Shown here: in pieces, positions 1 to 12,937 of the stretch
Layout: every line of letters starts with the position of its first letter
Numbering within the stretch: the first letter of the stretch is position 1
Source: Kalaharituber pfeilii
Lineage: Eukaryota; Ascomycota; Pezizomycetes; Pezizales; Pezizaceae
Direction of reading: 5' to 3'
Assembly (NCBI GenBank): GCA_015179045.1
Contig: WHUZ01000027.1
Span: 124,001-188,000, forward strand
Length of the DNA: 64,000 bases
Notes under the pieces: model-generated
Databases searched by the model: none
Seen by the model: only the letters and a program-made list of their open reading frames with translations
Told to the model about the DNA's origin: nothing
Program-made: the position numbers and the translations under genes

Positions 1-3000
1 GGACAAGCAAGCGCCAACCAATCGATGCTTGAGGCCCCGAGGGGCACGTGCGCATGCGCGGGCGTTTCTGTGGTTGTTACTCTGTCCACCAATCATCTAG
101 CTGAATCTTAGCGATCACGATTAAAATAGCAATCAGCAGAATTCAAGCATTCGACTTGAGTTTGCATATGTTAGGTGTTCAAAATGTTTGAGGGGCAAAG
201 CAAGCAAGAATTGCTTTTTTGCTCTTTGTTCTGTTCTTAACTGACGCTGGTATTGCTGGTTTCGCAGCCTTTCAGAATAGCATTGTTTTGTGATACTCTT
301 GGCCATTGTGTACCTTTGCATTCAATGTATCGAAACGCAGGACCCACCATCCGATGGTCAGCCTCCTTACTAAACTCCGGAGACCCCTATTTTCCACCAG
401 TCATTTTTTTTTTTTTTTTTTTTTTTTTAATATCTTTACTCGCTTGCCGCCCCTATGGGACCAGTCATGTTGTGGGGAGAGAGGAACGTTTACGGGTAGA
501 TCTAGTCTTGGGGGAGCGTTGTAGGGGTTGAGCCCCAAAGTCACAGGTCACGCACGGAGGCCATGAACACGGGTTTAATTGCCTCCTAGTGGGTACCAGT
601 ACAGAGGATTGGGTGGGCACTGGGCTAGAGTGACGGGAAGGCCGCTTGCGCCCGGACGGCGACCATAGATCAGGGAATGTTGATACTTACCCAGCTCAGA
701 AACTCTACGGTGTAGCGGGTTGCTAAGCTGCACTGCAAGGCGAGCTCGAGCCCAAAAGAGAGCAGGGACAGCAAAAGGCCGATTACGTTTGGTTAGGTTT
801 GAGTGCCAGAGCTCGTGGGAGGAGCACATTGGGCCTCCTGAGAGGGAAGTTGGGCCAGTCTGTTTGTGACAGGCAGACATGTCCTGCAGAGCAGTCCAGT
901 CACTTGGGACTTGCTAGAACGAATGTGGTGAAGAGTATCCCCCCTCTGGCTTCGCCAGGTCCCCGATAGAAAGCAATATCCCACCTTGAATTGAGACGCA
1001 CAGGCACAGGCAAGTGAGGTCCGATCATGACCATGGACCGCTCTCCAATTCTTTGGTAACTTTCTCGAGTAGGTAGGTCAACAGTCATTTGGCTGCTTGG
1101 CGATTGAAACATCTCTTTGCTGGCAACCTGTCCAAAAGAAGAGGCGGTTGGAAGTCATGCAGCTCAGTCATGCACCCGTCAGCATAGATGCGTATCTTAT
1201 TTCTACTTTAGCAGATGCAGATAGGAACCTGTTACCAGAAGCTGCAAGACTCTCTAAACTTACGGTGAACCGTAAAAAGTCTTAGGGATTAGGCAATACT
1301 AGGGTAAGTGTATCATGCAAGCCGAATCCCAAGACTTTTCACGGGTCACTGTAGTTATTGCTATCATACGCTTCGTTGAAATAAAGCTATTGATCTAACT
1401 TTGGTTGCCCAATTTGGACCCTTGTCTGCCCCTAGCCCAATTCGCAAGCGAACCATACTTGTGGCTCCGCGGACGTGGTCGTGGTGCTACATTCTTTCTA
1501 TGCATATCCCTCTGCAGCGCGAAACCCCGAAATGTAATGCCAGCAGGATTGGGCTAACGGAATGTCAAAGTGTCAGTGCCCACCACCACTGAAATGGTAT
1601 AGTGAATGCTGAGATGTGGGCTCAGCTACCTAGATTGAGAACTTAGTTGTCATTTTCAGGTCCCCAAGACTAAGTAAAGGTAGATCACTATGGCCAGTTT
1701 GCAATGGAATACACGGACACTTTCCGTTGGCGTAGATTTTGGATTTCGCGCTGCTATGCATAAGGGATGGGGCGCGTTCGCGTGGGCGCGTGTGTGGCTA
1801 CGTATGTGGTCCTGAGCTTGCGCGGTATGATTTGCTGTTCATTTCCTGTGAGCATCCACGGACCAGGAGAATGGAATGAAGCTGGCAATGAATCGCCGTA
1901 GCGTTGATACTAGGTCAGCCATCACGATAACGATTGATAGGGGAACATTTACTCTACATAGGGCCAAGAAATCTATATTAGGGAAGACTGACTGATGGAC
2001 GGCGTTCAATGGGAGGGCTATTCTCAAAAGGCCTAACTCACGAGACTTGCCTTCATCTTTTGACACCTGCTAGTTTCGGGGATTGAGGCGGGAGGGATCG
2101 GGCCCCGATTCATCTGAACACCAATTTGTCAGGTTATCATCATTGGCCTGGCTTCTTGAAGGCACTCCACTCACAATGCCGCTTTACAAGTACTCAGAGA
2201 GCAGTGTTCATTTTCGCCTACGCTTGCAACGTAAAAAGTAAAAAGAAAAGTAAAAGAAAAAACGGAAAGTACACGACCCTATGCTAAAGAAGTAGGTCGT
2301 TTGAGAAAAAAATTTTTTTTTCTCCTTCTAATGTTCAAAGCAAATTCCAAATCGGACAGCTGTCCAATAGAGAAGCAGTAAGAACGCAAAAGTAAGAGGC
2401 AGACAAAAACATTTCGAGATTCTCAATCTTGTACAGGACCTGCGGCGATCTCCATCGACTTCCAAACATTACGGGTTTCTCATCCGCTGTTATTCTAAAT
2501 GCATGATAGGTCGATCTCTGTTACTTTTTGGGGGTGATGTGGGGGTGATGGGTTGTGGGGTTGCGAATTTTGGGGCGGAAGAGTCGTCATTGTAATTTTT
2601 CTTCCTCGATTGTATCACTTGGGGGTGGGCCAGAGATGACAAGGGTTAAATTGCAATATCAGCTGCATAAGTACGTACTCTACAATTTGCAACGGTACCG
2701 GTACTCGTTACTATTCTGTTCTCGTACCCAGTTACTATCCTGTGCATGCTTGGCCGCTGGTTCAGGTGGGAATGCCCAGAGGGAGGAGGGTTCGAAATTC
2801 GAAATGCAACTTGATTTTTGCAAAAAGCGAGCCTTGAGACTTGCCATGACTTGGTATTCCAGCCCAGGCTTAATGCATGCCATGGAGAAGCTGGCCAGAA
2901 GCGGAAGGAAAATTATGCGCAAGCAAGGCCAGCATCAACATCAGCATGCGCATGGGGTTGCGACGTCAATGGAGACTCCACATCATTATGATATCGTCTA

Positions 3001-5060
3001 CCCACCTTGCATGGCATTGTCTTAGACATGCCCTGACCATGTCCACATTAAGGTACGTAGCAGGCCCAAATCGGGAAATTGAGGTTTAGGAACAGCTCTA
3101 GGTATCTCGCCGGAATCCAACGTGGGGAGCTTTCCCAGCCTCATCCATCAACACGTACTCTTGCGACATTGAGTGATACGGATAATGGAGACAGACCAGA
3201 GACGTTGCGTGATTCATGGGCAATTTAGCAAATTGGGGATACTGAAGATCAAATGGCATTCTAAACTGCTGGTGTCATGTGAACCTCCATCCCTTGGAAG
3301 GACTCTTCAACGCCATATCTTCTTGAACCTCAGACACTGAAGCAGCTGTCTTGACGATGCAATGGGATAGCCATTGGCTTGGCCCTCCACTGGAAAAGCC
3401 ACGACAGAAAATCGTTCGATTGGGCCTAAACGCAGCGAATTTCATCTAAAAAGAAAATATCAACAGGTAAAAGCCCCTGCCTAAACCATAAGCAACGAAA
3501 ATGGGGGTAGTAATAGTGACAATTACACTCTCCATGACATTACATGAACAAACTGAAATGCTTAATGCTTCATACTTGATGCACCCGATGAGCTGATTGT
3601 GACCTGGCGCTGCGGGGATGACGGGGACAAAGAGATCGTGGGGAATGCGGAGATATCTTGCATAGGTTGGGTATTGGGATGCGGAAAAAACGAAGGATAC
3701 ATGCCGGCGACACAACTTCCCCACCTCTTCACCGCTCTACCGAAAAGGGTAATATACCGGGGCCTCATTTGGTCGAGGATGGCTTGTCCTGGCGGTTCGT
3801 TACAAGTTCAGTACACTAAAGTAAAGGTACCCTGCGGATTCAATGCAAAATTCCCCACGGGTCCGGCCTGCGAACTGCAGCATCATCCCGGCGGGGCGGC
3901 ATGCAAGAGATGGAAATCAATGGCCATGGGAGTGGACTGATCTTGAAACGGACAATGAAGCACATGATCCCTGAATCAGATCAACAAATTTTGCACGGAA
4001 TGAATGGACCAGCCAGAGAGGGCAAATGCCATAATTGTATTGTCACGAAAACTGGCCACGCACTCCTGTATTCATTAATATGCATGCCGATGATATGCCC
4101 ATGTGCTACGCCTCGCCCGCTCCAGTTCCGCCCGCTCCAGTTCCGCAGAATGGTCTCGTGGTTCCGTCCGCTTGTCGTTAATATTGGAATGCATGTAATG
4201 TATTATCACATTGTCTATCTCGTTATATTCATATTAAGAAAAAGTTTACTTTATCTGAACCAAAAAAGAAAAAATATTTTTCATCCTACTGTGCAAGAGA
4301 AACGAAACTACATAACATTCACAGTAATTATCTGTCACCTCATTTGGTTATCTTACTTTCTCTTCCCTCTTCCCAAAATCATAAAAAGTCACGACCTCCA
4401 TTTTTTTTTTCTGACCAATCATTGTGGCCTGGCGAACATACCACCCACCATCCCCTGCAAGTGGGGGTCGCCCGTAACCCTAACACCCCCTTCGCAACTC
4501 ACCACTTCGAAACTTCGAACGTGCAACACAAAAACCCAAAAGCAGCATATATGAAAAAAGCAACGAGAGGCATCAAAAAAGTTACCAAAACAAAAGTGGG
4601 GTGCATGGAAAACACAGCTTAAGGCCACACACTCCCATGGAGCCCGGGAGCCGGGAATTAAATAAGTACGTTAGGGAATTCTAGTGGTGGGTTAAACAAG
4701 GCAGATGATCAACACCTTCAAATTCCAGTCACATACCGGTACATGCATCAAAAAAGAGGTTACTACAGATCTCATTATCAGCTTTGTACTTCGTTAAATT
4801 TCGTTTCACCCAATTCGATTTTCAAGATTCCCCCACGCGATGCTCCTAGCATCCCTTTCTTAGCTTTCTGAGCAAAATAAATATCAATTGCTCTTCCAGC
4901 TACCCAGCTACCCAACTACTCAACTACCTAATGCAGAAAAGCACATACCCATCTGCGGCTTCACCTCCCACTCATTGATACAACGTGCGTTATAGAGTAT
5001 TCCCTGAAACAGCATGGTCCACTAGAGGGTATCCATTGAACCATAAACTTGTGTCTCTGC
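1..5060. other. Gene-free 5 kb stretch
   Basis: I see no gene here. The open frames are short, overlap each other on both strands and show no recognisable domain. A run of 25 T lies at 404-428, and a 15-bp unit (GCCCGCTCCAGTTCC) is repeated twice in tandem near 4117-4146. The stretch lies downstream of CCT5. Small non-coding RNA genes or an unrecognised fast-evolving gene cannot be excluded. Confidence 0.6.
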
Positions 5061-7590
5061 TTAGAAGTCATCCTCGCCGCTACCAGCGATTATAACGTTG
5101 TTGATCTATCATAAAGTGAAGCAGAAAACCATTAAGTTAGTAGAGGATGGTTATCCGCGGAGATTGTGCACGATTCCGTCCCAGGTGCCAGTTCCCTGGT
5201 TTTTTCGTGTGTATTGGTACCAGCGATGTAAGGAGAAGGAAGAATAGGACGAATAGAATTGTAAACTTAGAGGACGTACCTTGAGAACCATCCGGCAGAG
5301 CTGGGTAGCGAGGAGAAGTTGTTGACGCTTGCCTATCAGCGGGTCGATGACAAAGTGGTCTCGCATATCTAAATTGGGAATAAGCATGCGATTGTGGAGG
5401 GATGATTATATAATCAAAGGGCAGCGCCAGCTCAAGGAGCCGGTTCATTGACATGCTAATCGCAAATGTCACATAAAACAAATTATGACGGCAAACTCAC
5501 CGTTATTACCCTTATTCAAGCAGTCAATTCCCAACCTTGAATTCTGTTCGCGCACTTGTCGGGCTTTAATGGCGCCAAGAGTCTCAATCGGTGAGAATCC
5601 TGAGTTCTCGGCGAGTGCCATCGGAATAGTATCCAGAGCATTTGCAAATGCCCTCATGGCATATTGTTCAATTCCAGGGGTCTGAGTTAAAGTAATTCGG
5701 TTGCATCAGCAGAACTGTCCACATGCTTCGTTGCGTTGTTGTAGGGATTGATTCAGAGATAAACATTGGCTAAGGGATGTAAACGGCGACTTATGCAATC
5801 GAGATAGGCAATTGATAACTACGCCGCAGGGTAATGTTGCGACATCGCTAAACAAAAGGGATTAAGATTAGGGATCAAGATTAGGGAACCGACCTTATCG
5901 GCGGCTTCGGCAACAGCAATAGAGCATGCCATCTCCGCTGCACCACCTCCATAAACAACCCGATTGTCGCGAACAAGATTTCTGACAACGCAGAGTGCGT
6001 CGTGTAACGCTCGTTTGGCTTCATCAATGATCTAGAACATGTCAGTCTGTTTGCCGAATTTCATTTCAAATATCCGCGGAAAAGAATATGCGTGTGGGGG
6101 GCCGTACCATCTTATTACTTCCTCTAACGAAAATTGTGACAGCGCGGGTATTTGCGCATTCCTCAATAACTAGCATCCTATCCCTTGTAGTGCCAAACGA
6201 TAATTCCCTTACTATTCCTGCAGTACCCAGTTTCTCTGGCGTTAGGTCTTCAAACCTGGGAACAATCCTTCCGTTTGTGGCAATCGCAATAAGCTCAATC
6301 TCTGGACCTCCTACCCATCTAACCGCTGGCAGTTTGTTCTGTAGTAATAAATGGTTTGCTTCATCATCGAAACCCCATTGACATATCACAAGATTGGCTC
6401 CTGTATCTTTGATTTGCTTGATCATCTCTTCAAACTTGTTTTTCTCGTACGCTTGTAGCTTCTTAAACTCATCGACAGTTGTGATATCAAGCTTGTGCTT
6501 GGTTTTTGGTTTTGGTGGCTCAAAGGCACATGTCAAAATGGCAATTTTAGCATTCTCAACAATGCGTGGCATCTGAGGATGAGACATGTCCTTGTCGATA
6601 ATGACGCCTCTTACGAGCATTGTGTCCTCAAGTGACCCTCCGACTTTGCCATCCACTTTGATCAGTTCAAAGTCAACATCTTTCCTTTCGAGATCAGCTA
6701 CTGATAATACGGCGTCTACGGCAATTTGTGTGAAAAGATCATGTGCCTTGGAGACGCTGTGAATATGTCAGCTGATGACCTATGCTTTCCCAAAATGGCG
6801 TGTAAGAATATACCTACATTTTACTTCCTAATGATGTTTTTGCCACTTTTTTGAGATTTTCAGTATTTTCCCTCGAAAAGGGCACAATATCTGATATCCT
6901 ATCCAATTCAGCAACAGCAACCTCACAAGCTGCGTCAAAACCATCTGCAATCCTTATCGGATGAATTCCCTTGTCAATGAGCTGGCTAGCCTGCTCAAGG
7001 AGAGCTCCAGCCAACACAACGACACCAGTTGTTCCGTCTCCAATTTCATCATCCTGAGATTTCGAGAGCTCCACCATCAGCTTAGCAACATGGTTGCTTA
7101 TTTCCATCTGTATTCAACCAGAATCATAAGCTAATGCTCCGGAAACGGTACAAGGGTATCGTCAAACCTGAGAAAGAATTGTTGCGCCATCATTTGTGAT
7201 TGTGATATCTCCGTCAGGGGAAATGAGGATTTTGTCGAGACCTTGTGGACCCTGGAGGAGTATCAGCAATTAGCGTTGTCTAAACTCGGGTATGTATAGT
7301 TACACTCCAGGCTCCATACCAGCGAAGTTCTGACGATGTTTGCTACGGTACGGGCGGAGAGAATATGCGATTTGATAGCTTCTATACCATGCTGCCTCTG
7401 CTTCTTACCCTGGCTAGAGCAGTAATATATATGTAAGCCTGATTGTATCAGAACCCAGAAGTGATAACCAATACTCAACAGCAATAAGGCTGATCCAATT
7501 ATCCGACACTTACTCCCTAACAATGATAAACGGTCTCCCTGTCTCATCCCTGACCATTTGAGCATTGCTCATATCTATGTTCATAGCCAT
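5061..7590 (-). CDS. cct5: T-complex protein 1 subunit epsilon (CCT5)
   Basis: This is one of the eight paralogous subunits of the cytosolic chaperonin TRiC/CCT, which folds actin, tubulin and other proteins by ATP hydrolysis. I read nine exons. The start at 7588-7590 gives [18 protein letters not shown], then splicing gives [34 protein letters not shown] and the ATP-binding/catalytic [18 protein letters not shown]. The apical domain carries the CCT5-specific [15 protein letters not shown] and [16 protein letters not shown]. The last exon encodes [14 protein letters not shown], ending at the stop 5061-5063. The length and all typical blocks are present and no break is visible. It is divergent from the HP1 gene, with about 470 bp between the two starts. 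The family and subunit assignment is secure; the fine exon borders are by eye. Confidence 0.95.
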
Positions 7591-8059
7591 ATTGGACGTT
7601 GCCAGAGAGAGGGTGGAGGCTCGACTTATTTTTCGTTTTCAATGGTCGACCGGGGCTCTATATTTCTACTGTGCGCGCTAGAGCTTCGTGACAAAGATTG
7701 GAAAGCGTTGGGTCTCTGGTTGTTGTGAATAGTGGCTGTTCGTACTGTTGGTGAGGGGTATGGTGGGATAAACGTTCAAGTTACTATCATAAATTTTGGT
7801 GAGGCTCTGGCAGTCAATTTGGCCTGTTAGTCATCCGTCTTGGCGAGACTTAGGTCGGTTCTCACGTGTAACGATTACATAATATCAGGAACGCGACTCT
7901 CTGACGCTAGAGTCAACAGCCTAGGCCTTTGTCTTTCAGCTTTCCGAGTCTTCACGTCGTTCTCGTCAACAACAGCACAAGGCACGCAATACCTCATTTG
8001 CACAGCAGCGACACAGCTTGCACCCCTGTGGGATCGGCTCCCCGCCACATACATTAGAA
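7591..8059. promoter_or_regulatory. Shared divergent promoter region, CCT5 / HP1
   Basis: These 469 bases separate the start codons of two divergently transcribed genes, so both promoters and both 5' leaders must lie here or overlap here. I see no clear TATA box. This is inferred from gene arrangement only. Confidence 0.5.
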
Positions 8060-9185
8060 ATGCCTCCACAGACACTCAATAGCGATTCTGAGGCAGAGGT
8101 TGTTCCGAAGGGAAAGAAGCAGCCGGTTAATGATGTGGAAGAGATGGACGAGGATAATGAAGAAGATGACGATGAGCCGGAGGGCGAAGATGAATATGTT
8201 GTTGAGGCGATAAAAGATCACAAGTATGAGGGAAAGGTTAGTTCTAATGCCGGGTGTGTGATGCACACCTACTCCCATCAGCCCCTACTAGCAACTGCGC
8301 ATCGAAGTCCAGCGTGATGATTATTGGGCTCGAGAATCGAGTGCATTGTCATCTCGGATGCTCAATTGGCTTTACTACGGAATAGTGCGCTCGCCGCTCA
8401 CGCCCAATGATATTTGTTGTGTTGCCTCTGAGCTGATAGCATTGGCAATGCTATCTCGGCACGTTTTCTGGGAATGAACGCGTTTGACATATGATTGACA
8501 CGTTATCCTTTAGACTCTTATGCTGCTGGTAAAATGGAAAGGATATGAAAAGAAGTCAGATATGACATGGGAACCAGAGGAGAATTGCGCGTGAGTATCA
8601 AACTCTCTACAGTAATCGCAGAGTCCGAGTGTATCTAACATGTACTCGAGCAGTGGCGCCAAAGATGTAGTAGAGGAATATTTCGAGTCCATTGGTGGTC
8701 GTCCAAAGTACTCCGCTCCAACAAATAAGCGATCACGGCCATCAACAAGCGGCACCCCGGCTGCTTCAAAGAAAAAGACGAAAACTACCCCATCGAACGA
8801 GTCACCTGCACCTATAGATGAGCCAAAATGGAAACCACCAGCTGGTAGCTGGGAAGATGAAATCCAGGCTATTGATACAATTGAGAAGACGGAGAAAGGA
8901 TTGATCTGTTACATACAATGGTATTTTTCTTGGTCTACCTCAGCAATCAAGTGTGAAATGCTAATACATATCGTCTCAAAATCAGGAGCAACGGCAAGAA
9001 ATCACAGCATGAAGTTCACACAGTCTATAAGAAGGCACCGCAACGTATGCTGAAGTTCTACGAACAGCATCTGTAAGTACTCAAAGTTCCTCTCCCTGTT
9101 AAACATAGCTCACATGTTAGTACTTTTGTGTAGTGTCTTTAAGGAAACAAGCAGCTCCAATCAAGCATACAAAGATGATGAATAA
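8060..9185 (+). CDS. HP1: Heterochromatin protein 1 homologue (chromo + chromo shadow domain)
   Basis: This protein binds histone H3 methylated at Lys9 and compacts heterochromatin. Five exons (8060-8236, 8514-8590, 8654-8920, 8986-9072, 9134-9185) sum to 660 nt, or 219 aa, with the frame intact. A very acidic N-terminal stretch is followed by the chromodomain. EYVVEAIKDHKYEG starts it, and exon 2 gives LLVKWKGYEKKSDMTWEPEE, including the aromatic-cage Tyr and Trp. A basic hinge (KRSRP, KKKTKT) leads to the chromo shadow domain, SWEDEIQAIDTIEK, then YIQWSNGKKSQHEVHTVY and QRMLKFYEQHLVF. The order and size match fungal HP1/Swi6. In filamentous ascomycetes HP1 links H3K9 methylation to DNA methylation at repeats, which fits a genome carrying decayed transposons such as the one at 18.6 kb. 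Confidence 0.93.
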
Positions 9186-10017
9186 GGTAATCTGGGTTCG
9201 CTTGAGCTGTCGACCTGTTGGGTATCTGGGTTTGGAATAATCGCGCGACATCTACGGACCAGAGTGACTGGTGGCTGTGTGGCGTGCGTTGTTGGGATCC
9301 GCTGGGATAATGCGCCAAAGTGACGCCTTTACTTATTCTTTTCCTTTTTCTCCCTCCGTTTTTGGCAGTCTTTATAATTTGCTGGATGTTCGTATAATTG
9401 CAATTTGGCAACTTTTTGCTTGTCAGCGTGTAACGCTCGACAAGTCACTTGGGCAATGTGGGCATTATTGAGCGCAACGGTGCGAGCTTTGGCACGGGGT
9501 TGGACAGGGAGGGGGACTGATCGCTGAGGAAAGGGGGGAAGTGGGATGTTTCTGATAGCCACGTGGGTCAATTTGGCGGTGATTCAAATCCTCGATGTAT
9601 CAAATTCACTCATGTCATGTTTGTATGCTTTCATGCTAGCTAGGGTTTGCTTGGTACAAAATATCTCTGCTGCTGTGCTTGGAACTTTTCTCGAAAAGCA
9701 AGCGCCTCGCTTTTGGGCTCGGAAGACGCGTTGCAGTGATCATTCGCGCGAGACCCATACCGCCAAGCAAGGCGTCACTAGACCCAGTACGGACTTAGCC
9801 TCAGAGTGCCTGTAAGAACAACAGCCTCAAGGTTCGCCTCAAGGTTCGCCTGCTAGGTTAGTTTGCTGACGTCCAACCTTCGACAACGTAGAATCTCGAA
9901 TTCGTCCACCTTGAGCGACCAGCAGCCGCGTAAAAACGTTGCAGCGGTCACCAACATCATAAGCGGCTCCGAAAAAAAGAACATTGGGAATAGGATATTA
10001 TTGGAAATAAATTCACA
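9186..10017. other. Intergenic, HP1 to Luc7
   Basis: No gene is seen. A short direct repeat (CTCAAGGTTCGC, twice in tandem) lies near 9830-9850. The promoter and leader of the Luc7 gene must lie in the 3' part. Confidence 0.5.
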
Positions 10018-11058
10018 ATGGCAGCCGAACAGGTATGTCCCATCCCCCGCCACAGGTGGGACTCTCATACTGACCTCCACGCCAGCGCAAGCTCCTTGAG
10101 CAGCTCATGGGCCACACGACGGCTTCATCCGCCCCAAACTTATCTCTCAGCGACTCCCGCGTCTGCAAATCATTCATTGTGGGCACCTGTCCCCACGACC
10201 TGTTCACCAATACCAAATTCGACCTCGGCCCTTGTCCGAAAATCCATTCAGAGCAACTCAAGAACGACTATGAGCGGATGCAGACAAAACCGTCTGGCTT
10301 TGAGCACGATTACCTACGTGACCTGACAAAGTTCATCGATGAATGTAATCGGCGAATTGAGGCTGCGCAGCGAAGGCTGGATAAGACGCCGGATGAGATC
10401 ACAAAGACGAATACGTTATTGAAGGCCATTTCGGATTTGGATAAGAGTATTGCGACGGGGTTGCAGGAGGTAGAGGTGCTGGGAGAGCAGGGACAGGTTG
10501 CGCGGGCACTGGAGGAGTACTATAGGGTGAGGCAAAATAAGAAGGAGAAGGAGGAGAAGGAGAGGGATTTAAAGCAGTTGAGTGATACGAGTGGGCCGAG
10601 TGGGCATCAGAAGTTGCAGGTGTGTGATGTTTGTGGAGCCTACTTGAGTAGGCTGGATAACGATCGGCGGCTGGCAGATCACTTTTATGGGAAGGTTAGT
10701 TGCACTCTGGCGCATCGGTACTCATATTCCGCTTACTCTGCTACACTATTCCAAGAGGTATATTTACTAAAGCAATTGGTGAACGCAATAGATGCATCTG
10801 GGTTACGCCTCGATGCGCAAGGAGCTCAAGCGTCTTCAAGAAGAACTTGGTAAACGTCCCGGCCCAACAGCTATACACGGAGAACACCCCCACGGCCCCC
10901 GGGACTTCCACGAGCGCGGCTACGAGGGCGGCTTTGACCGCGAGCACCATGGTGGCGGGCGTGGGGGATTCCGAGGCGGACGCGGTGGTGGCTTCAGAGG
11001 CGGTCGGGGGGTGGTTTCGGCCGATATGGGGGTGGGGGGTACGGAAGGTATTAGCTAG
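10018..11058 (+). CDS. luc7: Luc7-like U1 snRNP component
   Basis: Luc7 is a subunit of the U1 snRNP and helps select 5' splice sites. Three exons (10018-10032, 10086-10694, 10792-11058) sum to 891 nt, or 296 aa. Exon 1 encodes only MAAEQ. The first zinc finger is CCCH type, in VCKSFIVGTCPHDLF then DLGPCPKIHSE. A long charged coiled coil follows (ECNRRIEAAQRRLDK to KEKEEKERDLKQ). The second finger is VCDVCGAYLSRLDND followed by ADHFYGK and MHLGY, split by an intron. The C-terminus is an RGG tail with HHGGGRGGFRGGRGGGFRG. This matches the family in domain order and length. The tail ends at TAG 11056-11058, and the bases after it are GC- and then T-rich. Confidence 0.94.
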
Positions 11059-12937
11059 GTATTTTTTTTTCTCTCCTGTTTGTATATGCGTGGGCATATC
11101 GGTTTATTTATTTTCTGCTTGCTTTACGGGTTTGTGTTTGCGGGGTTCTATGTATGAGCATGTTGGGCCATGTATGATATATGTATTTTGTGGTTTTACT
11201 TCCCATCTTCAACCTTCAATACCTTGTCTTCACTACTACTACCACCACCACCACCACCGCCGCCGCCGACCGTCTTCCTTACTCCTTTAGATCTATTCAG
11301 TATTAACTTGAGCTCAAGTGTTGTAGTCGGTTTTTATTTTGTGCAAATGTTAGCTAGCATGGCATTATAATTCCCCTCAATTTTTATTCTGAATATTGTC
11401 ACGCAAATTTGCAACATTGGGTTCTTTGCTTATCGTTTACAAGTGTTTGTTCAATCAAGTGCGAGCTGAGAAGTGATTAGTGGAAAGAATAACTATGCTT
11501 GACAAGAGGCAACGCAAGGCATTCGAAATAGCCCAAACAAAATGGGGTTAGGGAAGGGAGGAGCCATATGGAGCCTTGAAGTTTACTTGCAGTTACTTGC
11601 ATTTCTCTACTCTACTTATTTTCAACTCCCCACGCTACAGAGGACCTACGGGTAATCCATCCATCTCCAGTGTCCACTCCGCCTCCCATCCACCTCTCCA
11701 CCAACGATACGCCCAACCGTTGCTCATCTCTACTTCTCCACTTCTATCCAACTTTGCACCATTCTACCTTCCCAATTCCCCCAACACATTTTTAATTCAC
11801 ATTCAACATTCTCAATACACTCATACAGAAAAAGCTTTTCCTCACTCTTTATCTTTTGTCTTTGCATTGTGGAAGTGTGTATATATATAGATGGTGAATC
11901 AGATGTTTTGGGTATGCAAGACTTGGTGGAGGGCAGGAGTTCTTGGAGTATTCTGGATGCAGATGTGGGTTGGTAGTTATTCAGGGTAACATGGCGTACA
12001 GACTGCAGATTGCAGGCTTACAAGCGGCCCACGTATTTTGTCCTGGCCACTCTCTGAGGATGGGGAGTAATCGGAGACAAGTGCATTTGGAATACACCTT
12101 CATATAGGGGTTATCGAATTATGAAAGGGATGAGAGATAAATGATGTTTTGTATTGGTTAGACGACAGACTAAATTTCGTTTGCCCATGCCTGGAAAGGA
12201 CTGTTAATACATGTTGGAAACCACAAAAATGTATCTAAAATATCCGCAATGGTCTTATTGCTTAATCACCTTGGAGTATTACAACATGTCGTTAAAAGTA
12301 TGCGCTCCGTAGTATAGCCAGCATTATTCAATCTAGATTGCATTGTGTGTAGCCACGCGAGTCATTTGAAATGCTTCAATGTGTCATACTTTCTTCCCCA
12401 AACAAACACGTGGTAAGGAAGCGCTCGATAGAGGTAATTACATCAGTAACAAGTTAGATAAAATCCTCACAAAGAAGCCACAAAAATTCCAACTGAAACA
12501 TAAATTATAAAAGTTAACATCTCAAATCATGAATACTCTGAGCTGGTTAGGCAGTTAAGATAAAGGACTGTTTCAAAATCGCACACCATTTCACCTTTTC
12601 TTCCTCCATTTTGCCTTCATTCTTGCTATCCTCCTATTACTTACCCAGCCCTAGGAAGGAACAGTAAGACTTCCAACTCCACGCGAAACATTTTTCTCCA
12701 TATTCTCCAAATTGGTGGCTTGCTTTTCATTTCAGGACAAATAACAACAAAAAGCTTCAAAACTAAGAACAGAGAATCCTGGAAAGGTATAAAAAGGATA
12801 TTTCTTGTCACCCTGCTCCCAACACACTTCCTATGATCCACCAGTCATTTTTGCGCTCTTATTGCCTTAACTACTCGAAGTTACTCTTACCTGGCAATAC
12901 GACTCATCATCGATTCTGGGTGCGTTAGTCTTACCAA
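11059..12937. other. Intergenic, convergent gene ends
   Basis: This lies between the 3' end of Luc7 (+) and the 3' end of the RGG protein gene (-). It holds an ACC/GCC microsatellite near 11239-11270 and a pyrimidine-rich stretch at about 11590-11800. I see no gene that I can support. Confidence 0.5.

Noticed and set aside
2555..3025. 156-aa plus-strand ORF
   Set aside because: No domain, overlapping open frames on both strands, unusual composition. The length is within chance.
3901..4554. 217-aa plus-strand ORF with hydrophobic segments
   Set aside because: AT-rich DNA gives apparent membrane segments. There is no recognisable family, and other frames are open in the same place.
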